64,000 nucleotides of DNA from an uncultured Pseudomonadota bacterium (lineage in GTDB: Bacteria; Myxococcota_A; Bradymonadia; Bradymonadales; GCA-2716585): the NCBI GenBank assembly GCA_937123825.1, contig CAKZKQ010000287.1, positions 23,976 to 87,975 on the forward strand, written 5' to 3'. Numbering within the stretch: position 1 is the stretch's first letter; every line of letters starts with the position of its first letter. The notes under the pieces were generated by a model that saw nothing but the letters and a program-made list of their open reading frames with translations, was not told where the DNA came from and did not search any database. A program made the translations under genes and the position numbers. Of this stretch, positions 17,812 through 31,174 are shown piece after piece.

Positions 17812-19161
17812 TCAGGAGCCAAAACGGCTCATGCGGGCGTCGAGCAGGGCGGTCAGGCGCTCTTCGACGGGTTTGCTCATGGACTCGGGCAGCGCGTCCA
17901 CCAGGTTGTCGATGACTTCGACAGCGAAGCCGCGGGTGAGCAAGAGGCGCGCGGCCTCCAGATCCATGCCGCGCGAGCGCAGGTAGAAGGTTTGTTTGGG
18001 ATCGAGCTGACCGACGGTGGCGCCGTGGGTGCAGCGCACGTCATCGGCGTAGATCTCAAGCTGGGGCTTGGTGTCGGCCACAGCGCCTTCGCTCAGCACC
18101 AGGTTGGGGTTGGACTGGATGGCGTTGGTCTTCTGGGCGTCGCGATAGACGTGGATCAAGCCCTGGAAGACGCACTTGGAGCGGTCGTGGGCCACGCCCT
18201 TGTAGAGCTGGTTGCTGTCGCAGTGGGCGGCCTTGTGGTGAACCTCGGTGTGGTTGTCCACGTGCTGCTGACCGGTCAGCGGGTAAGCCGTCTGAAGGTC
18301 GCAGAAGCCGCCCTGGCCAGCCAGGGACACGATCATCTCGTTGCGCACCAGGGCGCCGCCGAGCGAAAGCGAAAAGGTCTTGAAGTTGGCGTCGCGGCCA
18401 AGGCGCGCGTGGGTGTTGTAGACCGCCGTGGCACTCGAACCCTCGTCCTGGACGCGCACATGGGTCAGGTGGGCGTTGTCAGAGACGATCACCTCGGTCA
18501 CCACATCGCTCAGATGGGGCGCGCCGGCAGGGCCGACGTAGGTTTCCATGACCACGGCCTGACTGCCGGGCTCAAGCACCAGGAGGTTGCGGGTCCAGGC
18601 ACTGGCAGCACCTTCAGCGCTGGCGCGCTCGGTGGCCACATGGATCAGGTGCACGGGCAGGTCCAGCGCCGCCCCACGGGGCAAGTGCAGGAAGCAGCCA
18701 TCGACAAAGAGGGCGCTGTTGAGGTCCACAAAGGGGCGGCCCTCGTCGACGACCTTGCCCAGGAAAGGCTCGACGGCCTCCGGCTCGGTCTCCAGCGCCG
18801 CCCGCAGCGAGCCAAGCACCGCGCGCGGCGGCAGCGAGGTCAGCAGCGTCGACAATTCGGGCCTGTAGAGACCGTCAACAAAGACCAGCTTGATGCTCTC
18901 AAGCTCTTTGAAGTCCACCTGCTCAAGGGCCTGGGCGGTGACCTGGCCTTCGTCACAGGTCAGCGGGTGCGCGAAGTTGAAGTCGCGCAAAGAACGCAAG
19001 TTGGTGTACTTCCAGCGCTCGTGGCGCGTGGTGGGAAGGCCGTGGGCGGCGAAGCTCGCCCAGGCCTGCTCTCGGTTTTTGGCAAGCCAGCCGGGTTCAC
19101 CGGCCCGCTCTTCTTCAAGCGCCTCAAAGGCGCGCTCATACGTCTGGATCTGGGCGCTCAT
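17812..19161 (-). CDS. sufD: SUF scaffold subunit SufD
   Basis: SufD forms the SufBC2D scaffold on which Fe-S clusters are built. The 449-residue product has the SufBD beta-helix domain in its C-terminal two thirds, with DNHTEVHHKAAHCDSNQLYKG, FQGLIHVYRDAQKTNA and CTHGATVGQLDPKQTFYLRS motifs. The N-terminal third is helical, as in the family. The start is behind an AGGAGG site. It is 29 bp after sufC and 75 bp before sufS, all on the minus strand. Confidence 0.95.
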   Translation of the reverse strand: MSAQIQTYERAFEALEEERAGEPGWLAKNREQAWASFAAHGLPTTRHERWKYTNLRSLRDFNFAHPLTCDEGQVTAQALEQVDFKELESIKLVFVDGLYRPELSTLLTSLPPRAVLGSLRAALETEPEAVEPFLGKVVDEGRPFVDLNSALFVDGCFLHLPRGAALDLPVHLIHVATERASAEGAASAWTRNLLVLEPGSQAVVMETYVGPAGAPHLSDVVTEVIVSDNAHLTHVRVQDEGSSATAVYNTHARLGRDANFKTFSLSLGGALVRNEMIVSLAGQGGFCDLQTAYPLTGQQHVDNHTEVHHKAAHCDSNQLYKGVAHDRSKCVFQGLIHVYRDAQKTNAIQSNPNLVLSEGAVADTKPQLEIYADDVRCTHGATVGQLDPKQTFYLRSRGMDLEAARLLLTRGFAVEVIDNLVDALPESMSKPVEERLTALLDARMSRFGS

Positions 19162-19190
19162 GGCTCCTCCTGATGATGTGAGGCGTCGAA

Positions 19191-19952
19191 TCAGGCCTGG
19201 GCCTGAGCGATCTCTTCTTTGATCCAGTCGTAGCCCTTCTCTTCGAGCTCCAACGCCAGGTTCTTGTCGCCGCTTTTGACCAGACGGCCATCGACCAGCA
19301 CGTGCACGTAGTCGGGCACGATGTGGTCCAGCAGGCGCTGGTAGTGGGTGACGAGGATCACGCCTTTGTTGGCGCCTTTGAAGCTGTTGACGCCGTCGGC
19401 GACGATCTTCAAGGCGTCAATATCGAGACCGGAGTCGGTCTCGTCGAGCATCGCCAGGGTCGGGTCGAGCAGCGCCATCTGCATGATCTCGTTGCGCTTC
19501 TTCTCACCGCCGGAGAACCCAAAGTTGACGGGGCGCTTGAGCAGATCTTCCTTCAGATCCATCTCTTTGAGGCGAGCACGGGCCAACTTCATGAAGGCAG
19601 GGGCTTTGAGCTCGTCCTGCTCGCGGTATTTCTGGATGGCGTTGTAGGCCGCGTGCATGAAGTAGAAGTTCTTCACGCCGGGGATCTCAACGGGGTACTG
19701 GAAGGCCAGGAACACGCCTTCACCGGCGCGCTCCTCGGGGGCCAGCTCCATCAGGTCCTTGCCCTGGAAGCTGACCTCGCCGTCGGTCACTTCGTAGTCT
19801 TCGTGGCCCGCCAGGACCTTCGCCAGGGTGCTCTTGCCGGAGCCGTTGGGGCCCATGATGGCGTGAACCTCGCCGGGGCGAACGGTCAGGTTGATGCCCC
19901 TCAGGATCTCGGCGCCATCGACGCTCGCGTGCAGGTTGCGGATCTCAAGCAT
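19191..19952 (-). CDS. sufC: SUF ATPase SufC
   Basis: SufC is the ABC-type ATPase of the SufBCD scaffold; ATP hydrolysis drives the conformational change needed for cluster assembly. It shows Walker A GPNGSGKST, signature FSGGEKKRNEI and Walker B LAMLDETDSGLDID. The start at 19952 (MLEIRNLHAS) is preferred because GAGG stands about 9 bases upstream and it matches the usual family N-terminus; in-frame starts at 19961 and 19967 add a few residues. The product is then 253 residues. It follows sufB by 94 bp. Confidence 0.96.
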   Translation of the reverse strand: MLEIRNLHASVDGAEILRGINLTVRPGEVHAIMGPNGSGKSTLAKVLAGHEDYEVTDGEVSFQGKDLMELAPEERAGEGVFLAFQYPVEIPGVKNFYFMHAAYNAIQKYREQDELKAPAFMKLARARLKEMDLKEDLLKRPVNFGFSGGEKKRNEIMQMALLDPTLAMLDETDSGLDIDALKIVADGVNSFKGANKGVILVTHYQRLLDHIVPDYVHVLVDGRLVKSGDKNLALELEEKGYDWIKEEIAQAQA

Positions 19953-20046
19953 CTTACTCATCCTCAAGTCTATGAATAAACGGTGTGTGTGATGTTTGTG
20001 CTGTGTACGGAGGCAGAAAAGCAGGGCCCACAGGGCCCCGGGCGCA

Positions 20047-21492
<1,446 letters not shown>

Positions 21493-21542
21493 CGCACAGT
21501 ACCTCCTGCTCGTCATGCAAGGCGCGAGCGCTTCACACGAGA

Positions 21543-21571
21543 TCTATAGACAGGCCAACATGCACTGTCAA
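21543..21571 (-). promoter_or_regulatory. sigma70 promoter of the suf operon
   Basis: On the minus strand: perfect TTGACA (-35; 21566-21571), exactly 17 bp, then TATAGA (-10; 21543-21548). The leader to the sufB start is about 45 nt. Confidence 0.8.
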
Positions 21572-21578
21572 GACAAAG

Positions 21579-21595
21579 TGGACCAAAGAGGTCCA
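21579..21595. promoter_or_regulatory. inverted repeat next to the suf -35
   Basis: TGGACC, a 5-base spacer and GGTCCA form a perfect inverted repeat that ends 7 bp upstream of the suf -35 box. It may be an operator for an iron- or redox-responsive regulator. On the plus strand it is followed by a T-run, so it could instead be a terminator-like hairpin. Confidence 0.45.
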
Positions 21596-21847
21596 TTTTT
21601 AAAGGCCGTGGTGGACGGTGTTCGTTTGCCCGGCATCATACATTCCAACATCCAATGGGCGCCGAACACCAATTTGATGAAGAGGGGCGATATCATGCCG
21701 GGCACTGCGGGGCAAGGTTCTGCCTTGAGGATTACCTGGCGTCACCGTCCCAGGCTTTCTTCCCTGATGCTCTGACGTCGATGGGAGGTGTGCTTGGGTC
21801 GGCAGCAGCATGGTGCACCAAAACCATGGAGCCCGTCGGCATCATTA

Positions 21848-21877
21848 TTGACAAAATATCAATTAGACATCTAATGT
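21848..21877 (+). promoter_or_regulatory. candidate sigma70 promoter for dnaG-rpoD
   Basis: TTGACA (21848-21853), an 18-bp AT-rich spacer and TAATGT (21872-21877) lie about 125 bp before the dnaG start. The -35 is perfect and the -10 is 4 of 6. Confidence 0.55.
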
Positions 21878-22003
21878 ATTGCGGCCTTAAAAACCGGTTG
21901 GCGACATCCCGAACCTATCAAACGGTTCACGGCGCGTGGGGGTGCTCGCGTTGACGGCTTCATCGCCGAACCAGCTACCGCCATGCCAGCGAGGTCGCCG
22001 CGC

Positions 22004-24250
22004 ATGGGACGCATCCCCGAAAACATCATCAGCGACGTGCTCGACCGAGCCGACATGCTCCAGATCATTGGGGAGTACGTCCGGCTCAAGCGCGCAGGCC
22101 GCAATTATAAGGGTCTGTGCCCTTTTCACGGCGAAAAAACACCCAGCTTCACCGTCAGCCCCGACCAGGGGTTCTTCAAATGTTTTGGCTGCGGGGCCGG
22201 CGGGACGCTCTATTCGTTCTTGATGCAGATCGAGGGCTGGTCCTTCCCCGAGGCGGTGCGGCATGTGGCTGGCCGCGTGGGCATCGAGGTCCCCGAACTC
22301 AAACGCGAAGACGCCGACAAGGCACGCGCCCGGCGCAAGGCCCGCGACCGTTACCAGCACATCATGGGCCTGGCACAGCAGTGGTTTGAGGCCAACATGT
22401 GGAAGGGCCCCTGGGATATCCCCAGGGAGTATCTCAAGGGGCGCGGCGTCGATGAAGAGGCCGCCAGAGCATTTGGTCTGGGCTACGCGCCTGAGGGTTG
22501 GAGCGGCTTGCTCGACAACCTCAAAAAACACAACATTTCCCCCAAAGCCATCGAAGAAGCCGGGCTCGTCGTCCCCGGCCAGCGCGGACACTATGATCGT
22601 TTCCGCGATCGGATCATTTTTCCCGTCGTCGACATCTGGGGCAAGACGCTGGCCTTTGGAGGCCGCCGCCTCAACGACGACCCCGAGGCCAAGATCGGCG
22701 CCAAATACATCAACTCGCCCGAGACCGCCTTTTACACCAAGGGCTCGGAGCTCTACGGGCTGGCGGCCACCAAGCGCGCCATCCGCGCCGAGGGCTCGGC
22801 GCTGCTGGTCGAGGGCAACTTTGATGTCGTGACGCTCTACGCCAAGGGCGTTCAGAACGCGGTGGCCCCCATGGGCACGGCATTGACTGAGCGTCAGGTC
22901 AGGCTTCTTGCCCGCTACACCAAACGGGCCTATGTGGCCTTTGACGGCGACAAAGCCGGTCAAGCGGCCATCCTCAAGGCGCTGCCCATGCTCATGGCGC
23001 ACAACTTTGATGCGCGGGTGGTGGCCATGCCTCCGGGGGAAGACCCCGACAGTCTGATCCAGAAACACGGGCAGGAGGCGCTCACCGAGGCCATTGAACG
23101 CGCGCGTCCCATTGTCGCCTACGCGCTCGACGGCATCATCAACCCGCTCATCGGTGCCCCCATTGAAGAGCGCATCGCCGGGATCAACGACGCCGCCGAG
23201 GTCATGCGCCATGTGGACAACCGCATGGTCTGGCAACACTACACCGCCGAGATGGCCAGGCGCCTTGATGTGCCGCCCAAAGAGGTCGAGCGGGCCCTGC
23301 GAAACCACAAAGCCCGCGCTGAGCGCAAAGAAAAACAGCGGGCTCAAAACAGCGCCCGCACCCAACAGCCCAGACAAGAGCACTCCTCCAACCAGCGCCG
23401 ACCCCAGCAAAACAGAAAACCGGCCGCCCCCCAACAACAACGCCCTCAACAGAACGCCCCGGCCGCAAACCATCAAAGGCGCAGGCCCCCTGCTGGACCG
23501 CCTTCAGGTCCCAGCGGACCACAAGCCCCTCCGCCCATGGACAACGCGCCGCCTCCAGGCGCCATGGGACCCGGGCTTGACGGACCACCGCCATGGGGAC
23601 CTCCGCCAGAGATGGACGGGCCGCCGCCGGAGGCCTTTGGCCCGCCCAGCGACATGGACATGGCCATGAACATGGGGGCGCCGACCGATGGCTTCCCCTC
23701 ATCAGGGCCCCCGATGTCGGACGGCGGCTCAGCGCCGGCTTTTTTGGAAGCGGAACAAGAGGTCGCACCCACGGTGCGGACCAGGATCCCCCGACTCGAA
23801 GGCCAATGTCTTCAGTTGCTGGTGGATCTGCCCGATCGTTTTGCCGAGTTTTTTGCCGAGGGGTGCTGTCAGTTGTTGACTGATGAGCGCCTGGTTCATT
23901 TGCTTGAGCGAGTCCACGAACGCCTCAAAGAAGGTGAAAAAGGCCCGCAATACGCGCTGGTGGCCCAGCAACTGGGCGAAGAACTGGGGGATCAGGCCTT
24001 TTTCCAGCAGATCTCGGCGCTCCTGGTCGCCGAGCGGCCTTACAATGAGGTCAACATTGAGCAGAATTATCTCGATGTGATCACTCGGATGCAGATGCGT
24101 TGGATTGAGGAAGAGGAAAAGAACATCGCCCGTCAGATGCGGACTGTGGATACCCGCAGCCCGGATCTTATTAAGATGTTGATGCGCAAGCGAGAATTGG
24201 ATCAACTGCGCGCGGAACTCGACACGCGCCTGCAGCGCAAGAAAGGATAA
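22004..24250 (+). CDS. dnaG: DNA primase with an unusual Pro/Gly/Met-rich linker
   Basis: DnaG makes RNA primers at the replication fork. The start at 22004 has GAGG 7 bases upstream and gives the usual MGRIPENIISDVLDRAD; an ATG at 21983 adds 7 residues. The 748-residue product has the zinc motif CPFH..CFGC (Cys39, His42, Cys60, Cys63), the RNA-polymerase domain YDRFRDRIIFPV and the TOPRIM blocks LLVEGNFDVVTLYAKG and VAFDGDKAGQAA. Between it and the helicase-binding C-terminal domain lies a long disordered linker (about residues 430-585) rich in Gln, Pro, Gly and Met. That makes the protein longer than the usual 580-650. rpoD follows, as in the macromolecular-synthesis operon, but rpsU is absent. 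Confidence 0.97.
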   Translation: MGRIPENIISDVLDRADMLQIIGEYVRLKRAGRNYKGLCPFHGEKTPSFTVSPDQGFFKCFGCGAGGTLYSFLMQIEGWSFPEAVRHVAGRVGIEVPELKREDADKARARRKARDRYQHIMGLAQQWFEANMWKGPWDIPREYLKGRGVDEEAARAFGLGYAPEGWSGLLDNLKKHNISPKAIEEAGLVVPGQRGHYDRFRDRIIFPVVDIWGKTLAFGGRRLNDDPEAKIGAKYINSPETAFYTKGSELYGLAATKRAIRAEGSALLVEGNFDVVTLYAKGVQNAVAPMGTALTERQVRLLARYTKRAYVAFDGDKAGQAAILKALPMLMAHNFDARVVAMPPGEDPDSLIQKHGQEALTEAIERARPIVAYALDGIINPLIGAPIEERIAGINDAAEVMRHVDNRMVWQHYTAEMARRLDVPPKEVERALRNHKARAERKEKQRAQNSARTQQPRQEHSSNQRRPQQNRKPAAPQQQRPQQNAPAANHQRRRPPAGPPSGPSGPQAPPPMDNAPPPGAMGPGLDGPPPWGPPPEMDGPPPEAFGPPSDMDMAMNMGAPTDGFPSSGPPMSDGGSAPAFLEAEQEVAPTVRTRIPRLEGQCLQLLVDLPDRFAEFFAEGCCQLLTDERLVHLLERVHERLKEGEKGPQYALVAQQLGEELGDQAFFQQISALLVAERPYNEVNIEQNYLDVITRMQMRWIEEEEKNIARQMRTVDTRSPDLIKMLMRKRELDQLRAELDTRLQRKKG

Positions 24251-24656
24251 GATGACATCAACCGGAGCACTCTGGTTGGTGTATGGTGGACAAAAAGGTG
24301 CTCTCAGGGTGCCTGTGGATGAAAAATCTGAAGGAAGGATGCAGATTGTGCCGGGAAAAGCACGCCCGGACTTTGACATACAATGTAAATGGAGAAATAC
24401 AAGGTTCTTCTGGCCGGTTGCTCATGGGCCTTGGCCAGAAGTACCGCCAGGCGAGGCTGTTGCAGGCACGTTCGGGACCAAACTGACGCAGAGGTCACCG
24501 AAACCGAAGGGAGAGTGTGCATGCACAGCCGGGGTATAAGCTGCGCCCCATGATCGCAGCGGCCTGGTCCAATGGGCCCCCACCAACGGCAGCGACGCCG
24601 TGGAGAGCCAGGGGGAGGCCCCTAGACCTGCAGTAGAATGGCTCAAGGAGCGCTTG
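24251..24656 (+). other. dnaG-rpoD spacer, 406 bp
   Basis: No credible gene; the 95-residue frame at 24252-24539 has no family features. A TTGACA at 24373-24378 has no good -10 at the right distance. The long gap suggests that rpoD has its own promoter. Confidence 0.4.
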
Positions 24657-26452
<1,796 letters not shown>

Positions 26453-26456
<4 letters not shown>

Positions 26457-27268
26457 ACGCCCAGGCTGCGCTGACCATCGCCGGCGCCCGCATCCAATAC
26501 GGCACCAGCCGCTCGGCGGTCGAAGTGGTCCGCGGCGTGGACTTGACCGTTCACCACGGTGAAATGGTGGGCCTGCTTGGCCCAAACGGCGCCGGCAAAA
26601 GCACCCTGCTGCGCTTCATCGTCGGCCCCGAAGCGCTCACCGGGGCCACCACCACAGGCCAACTCCTCTTTGACGGCCTGCCCCCTGGCGCCGACCCCCG
26701 CTTGCGCGCACGGCACATCGCCTACCTCCCCCAGCACCTCCCCACAGACCTGGACCTGAGCGTCGAGGAAGTCGTGCGCCTTGGCCGATACCCACACACG
26801 GGACTTTTTGGCGGCGGCGGCCCCGACGAAGACGCCATTGTGGACAAAGCGCTGGAGCGCTGCGAAGTCACCCACCTGCGCCATCGCCCCACCCGAGCGC
26901 TGTCGGGCGGCGAGCGCCAGCGGGCCTTCCTGGCCTCGGCGCTGGCACAGCAAACCCCAGTGCTGCTTTTGGATGAACCCACCAGCGCGCTGGACATCCG
27001 CCACGGGCTGGCGCTGGTCGAACTGCTCCAAGAACACATCCAAAGCGCCAGCGCCGCCGCCGTTGTCCTGGCCACCCACGACCTCAACCTCGCCGCGCGC
27101 CACTGCTCGCGCCTTGTCCTGATGCATAAGGGGCGCGTTGTGGCAGACGGCGATCCTTGGGACGTGCTCCACCCAGACCACCTGCGCCAGGTCTACGGCA
27201 TCGAGGCGCACCTGCGCGACGAAGGCGGCCTTCCGCTGGTTGTCCCCACCGGGAGGGCCAGAAAGTGA
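26453..27268 (+). CDS. ABC transporter ATPase, iron-siderophore/cobalamin type
   Basis: This is the ATP-binding subunit of a FecCDE/BtuCD-type importer. The TTG at 26453 overlaps the rpoD stop as TTGA, implying translational coupling. The 271-residue product has Walker [10 protein letters not shown], the Q-loop in [10 protein letters not shown], signature [17 protein letters not shown], Walker [16 protein letters not shown] and the switch His in [12 protein letters not shown], in the order typical of FepC/BtuD. The permease gene follows with a GTGA overlap. No substrate-binding protein or TonB receptor is near, so iron-chelate versus cobalamin cannot be decided. Confidence 0.92.
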
Positions 27269-28260
27269 CTCGTTCCGGACCGGTGACCACGGCATCCATG
27301 GCCGCTTTGGCGGTCTGCTCCATTGGACTCACGCCGCTCATCGGCGCCGTGCCTTTGGAGTTGTCCCAGGTCTGGGCGTCGGAACCGGTCGCTTCCGAGA
27401 TCTTCTGGCAGCTTCGCTTGCCGCGCGTGTTGCTGGCCGCGTTGGCGGGCGCTGCGCTGGCCGCGTCGGGCGCCACGTTCCAGGCCATCTTCCGCAACGA
27501 TTTGGCCACGCCCTACACCCTGGGCATCGCTTCAGGCGCCAGCCTGGGGGCCGTCATCGCCATCCATCTGGGTTTGGGGGTCTTGTGGTGGGGCATCAGC
27601 GCCTTGCCTGTGGCGGCGTTTGCAGGGGCGCTGGCAGTGATCGCGGCGGTTTTTGGTATTGGCCGGGCGCTGGGGCGCCATCTGGACACCGCCACTTTGC
27701 TCCTGACCGGGGTCACCATCAGCTTTCTGTGCTCCGCGCTGATCCTCCTGCTTCAATACCTCAGCGACATGACCGGCACCCAGCGCATGATCCGCTGGAT
27801 GATGGGGGGGCTGGACACGGTCGGTTACCAGTCGCTGCTCCAGTGCGTCCCTGCGGTGGCCCTGGGTGGTGCCTGGCTGATGGCCCGCGCCCCAGTGCTC
27901 GATCACCTCTTGAGCGGCGACGCGCTGGCCGCCTCCCGGGGCATCCAGGTCCGCAAAGAACGCGTCGGCATGCTCCTGGCTGCCTCACTGATGACCGGCT
28001 CGGTCATTTCCCTGACGGGGCCCATTGGGTTTGTCGGCTTGATCGTCCCCCACGCCATCAAACGCCTGACCGGCCCCAGACACCGCTGGTCCATTCCGGC
28101 CAGCGCCCTGGGCGGGGCCGCTTTTTTGCCATTGTGCGACACCGCAGCGCGCGTTTGGATCGCCCCAGCAGAGATCCCTGTGGGTGTGTTGACGGCTTTG
28201 CTCGGCGCCCCATTTTTTTTGACCATCCTGGTCAAATCGTCCCGCACGCGTTCCATGTGA
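27265..28260 (+). CDS. FecCD-family ABC transporter permease
   Basis: This inner-membrane permease is the partner of the preceding ATPase. The GTG at 27265 overlaps the ATPase stop (GTGA) and has GGGAGG 8 bases upstream. The longer frame to 27157 is an Arg/Pro-rich artefact. The 331-residue product is hydrophobic throughout and has the family blocks LRLPRVLLAALAGAALAASG, FQAIFRNDLATPYTLGIASG and GPIGFVGLIVPHAIKRLTG, the last being the ATPase-coupling region. About 8-10 membrane helices are expected. A cluster of dispersed repeats follows the gene. Confidence 0.93.
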   Translation: MTRSGPVTTASMAALAVCSIGLTPLIGAVPLELSQVWASEPVASEIFWQLRLPRVLLAALAGAALAASGATFQAIFRNDLATPYTLGIASGASLGAVIAIHLGLGVLWWGISALPVAAFAGALAVIAAVFGIGRALGRHLDTATLLLTGVTISFLCSALILLLQYLSDMTGTQRMIRWMMGGLDTVGYQSLLQCVPAVALGGAWLMARAPVLDHLLSGDALAASRGIQVRKERVGMLLAASLMTGSVISLTGPIGFVGLIVPHAIKRLTGPRHRWSIPASALGGAAFLPLCDTAARVWIAPAEIPVGVLTALLGAPFFLTILVKSSRTRSM

Positions 28261-28329
28261 TCGGCGCACAAACGCCAGTGGCGTTGGAGTTGCGGTTTGG
28301 CGTGTGAATGGGGGGGGTTGGGTGGGGGA

Positions 28330-28392
28330 ACGGGTGCCAGACACCCTGACCGATCCCCTTTGACACGGGGTTTGTAAGGGTGTCTGGCACCT
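28330..28392. repeat. dispersed repeat, inverted-pair copy B
   Basis: Two inverted copies of the core face each other: GGTGCCAGACACC at 28333-28345 and GGTGTCTGGCACC at 28379-28391. The 33-bp spacer holds a CCCC...GGGG pair. The 16-bp arms GGGTGCCAGACACCCT / AGGGTGTCTGGCACC pair over nearly their whole length. It may act as a terminator for the transporter operon. Confidence 0.75.
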
Positions 28393-28498
28393 TTACAATC
28401 CTCCAGTTCGACATCCAACCCCCAGCCCTCCCACTTCAAAACCCCCCAATTGGGTGTGCACACGCCAACACCAACCACAAGAGTTTCCAAACGTTGTC

Positions 28499-28519
28499 GG
28501 GGTGTCTGGCACCCTTACA
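28499..28519. repeat. dispersed repeat, single copy C
   Basis: The core GGTGTCTGGCACC (28501-28513) is followed by CTTACAAACCCCGTG. That flank is the complement of the spacer next to copy B, so the two copies share sequence beyond the core but in a rearranged order. Confidence 0.65.
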
Positions 28520-28529
28520 AACCCCGTGA

Positions 28530-30287
<1,758 letters not shown>

Positions 30288-30342
30288 GCCCTCGCAAGCC
30301 CGCTGCGACCTCTTTGCGGTGGCCCCCTCAAGAGCCATCGCC

Positions 30343-30368
30343 CCCCTGACCATGGCCATTGTCAGGGG
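30343..30368 (+). terminator. hairpin after pyrG
   Basis: An 8-bp perfect stem (CCCCTGAC / GTCAGGGG) with a 10-base loop that is itself partly palindromic. No T-tract follows, so it may be a weak or Rho-assisted terminator. Confidence 0.5.
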
Positions 30369-30439
30369 TGGGCGAAAGTGCTTGACAAATCCGCAAAGAA
30401 CCCCTTAGCAAGCAGCATACCAAATTTGCCCAGACCCCC

Positions 30440-30468
30440 TTTACTTGCCCTCTAACCTGCATTATATT
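30440..30468 (+). promoter_or_regulatory. candidate promoter for lptA-rpoN-hpf
   Basis: TTTACT (30440-30445), a 17-bp spacer and TATATT (30463-30468). The boxes match the sigma70 consensus at 4 of 6 and 5 of 6. The site lies about 135 bp before the lptA-like start. Confidence 0.5.
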
Positions 30469-30603
30469 GGTTTCAGTGGCGCGCCACCCTGATCAACACT
30501 GAAGCCTTGAAGGTGTGGTCGAAATCCTTGTCACAAAAGTGTCATGAGGGTCATTCGATCAAAGGGTTTTCTCTGCCCAGCGGGCAGGTGTGGGGTTCTC
30601 TAC

Positions 30604-31122
30604 ATGCTCATCGGTGTTTCGAACAAAAAAACGGGTCGCAAGCTGCGCCTGGGGTTGCTGACAACGGCAGCGCTCGGGTCCCTGGCGGTCAGTGTTTTTT
30701 GGACAGAGGCCGGGGCGCAAGAGACCAAAAACGCGGTCGAGATCAAGGCAAAAGAGCTTGTCTCTTCCCAGGAAGAAGGCGTCCGTTGGTCTGGCAAAGT
30801 GGTGCTGCGCCATGGCGAGCTGGAGCTGCGTACAGACACGCTCCAGCAAGGTCCTGCGCAGACACAAAAGTGGCAGGCCTCCGGCAAAGTCCACGTGTCA
30901 TGGCAATCGCACTTTGCCACAGGACAAGCGGCGACCTACCGGGCCGATGACGGGCTCCTGGAGCTGACGGGCCCGGTGAGGTTGTGGCAAGGCGACCAAC
31001 GCCTTGAGGCCAAGAGCGCCACTTTGGACCTCAAAGCATCCAAGTGGACCATTCAATCCCCCCGTGGTCGTGTGATGTGGCCGGGCGGACGAGGGGGACA
31101 AGACAATGAGGCTGCCCCATGA
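30604..31122 (+). CDS. lptA: LptA/OstA-domain periplasmic protein
   Basis: Probably the periplasmic bridge protein that carries lipopolysaccharide to the outer membrane. From the ATG at 30604 the product is 172 residues with a basic N-terminus, a hydrophobic signal and AGAQE as likely cleavage site. Start codons at 30544 and later cannot be fully separated. The mature part follows the LptA pattern of beta-strands: IKAKELVSSQEEGVRWSGKV, GELELRTDTLQQGP, QATYRADDGLLELTGPVRLW, ATLDLKASKW. Position just before rpoN is the classic lptA-(lptB)-rpoN context, but lptB is missing here. Domain recognition is by pattern and context. Confidence 0.75.
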   Translation: MLIGVSNKKTGRKLRLGLLTTAALGSLAVSVFWTEAGAQETKNAVEIKAKELVSSQEEGVRWSGKVVLRHGELELRTDTLQQGPAQTQKWQASGKVHVSWQSHFATGQAATYRADDGLLELTGPVRLWQGDQRLEAKSATLDLKASKWTIQSPRGRVMWPGGRGGQDNEAAP

Positions 31123-31174
31123 CGGTGCAAAGAGGGCGGCGGCCACATGACAGGTTGAAGTTGAGGTAGTCTTC

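Larger units (their letters stand above)
21493..22003. other. divergent suf / dnaG regulatory region
   Basis: This 511-bp spacer separates the leftward suf operon from rightward dnaG. It holds a strong minus-strand promoter (21543-21571), a hairpin-forming inverted repeat beside it (21579-21595) and an AT-rich plus-strand promoter candidate (21848-21877). The open frames in it are low-quality. Confidence 0.6.
30288..30603 (+). other. pyrG to lptA spacer
   Basis: This 316-bp spacer has the hairpin at 30343-30368 just after pyrG and a promoter candidate at 30440-30468. No gene or RNA was recognised. Confidence 0.5.

Noticed and set aside
24252..24539. A 95-codon frame between dnaG and rpoD
   Set aside because: No ribosome-binding site, no family pattern, and composition unlike neighbouring genes.
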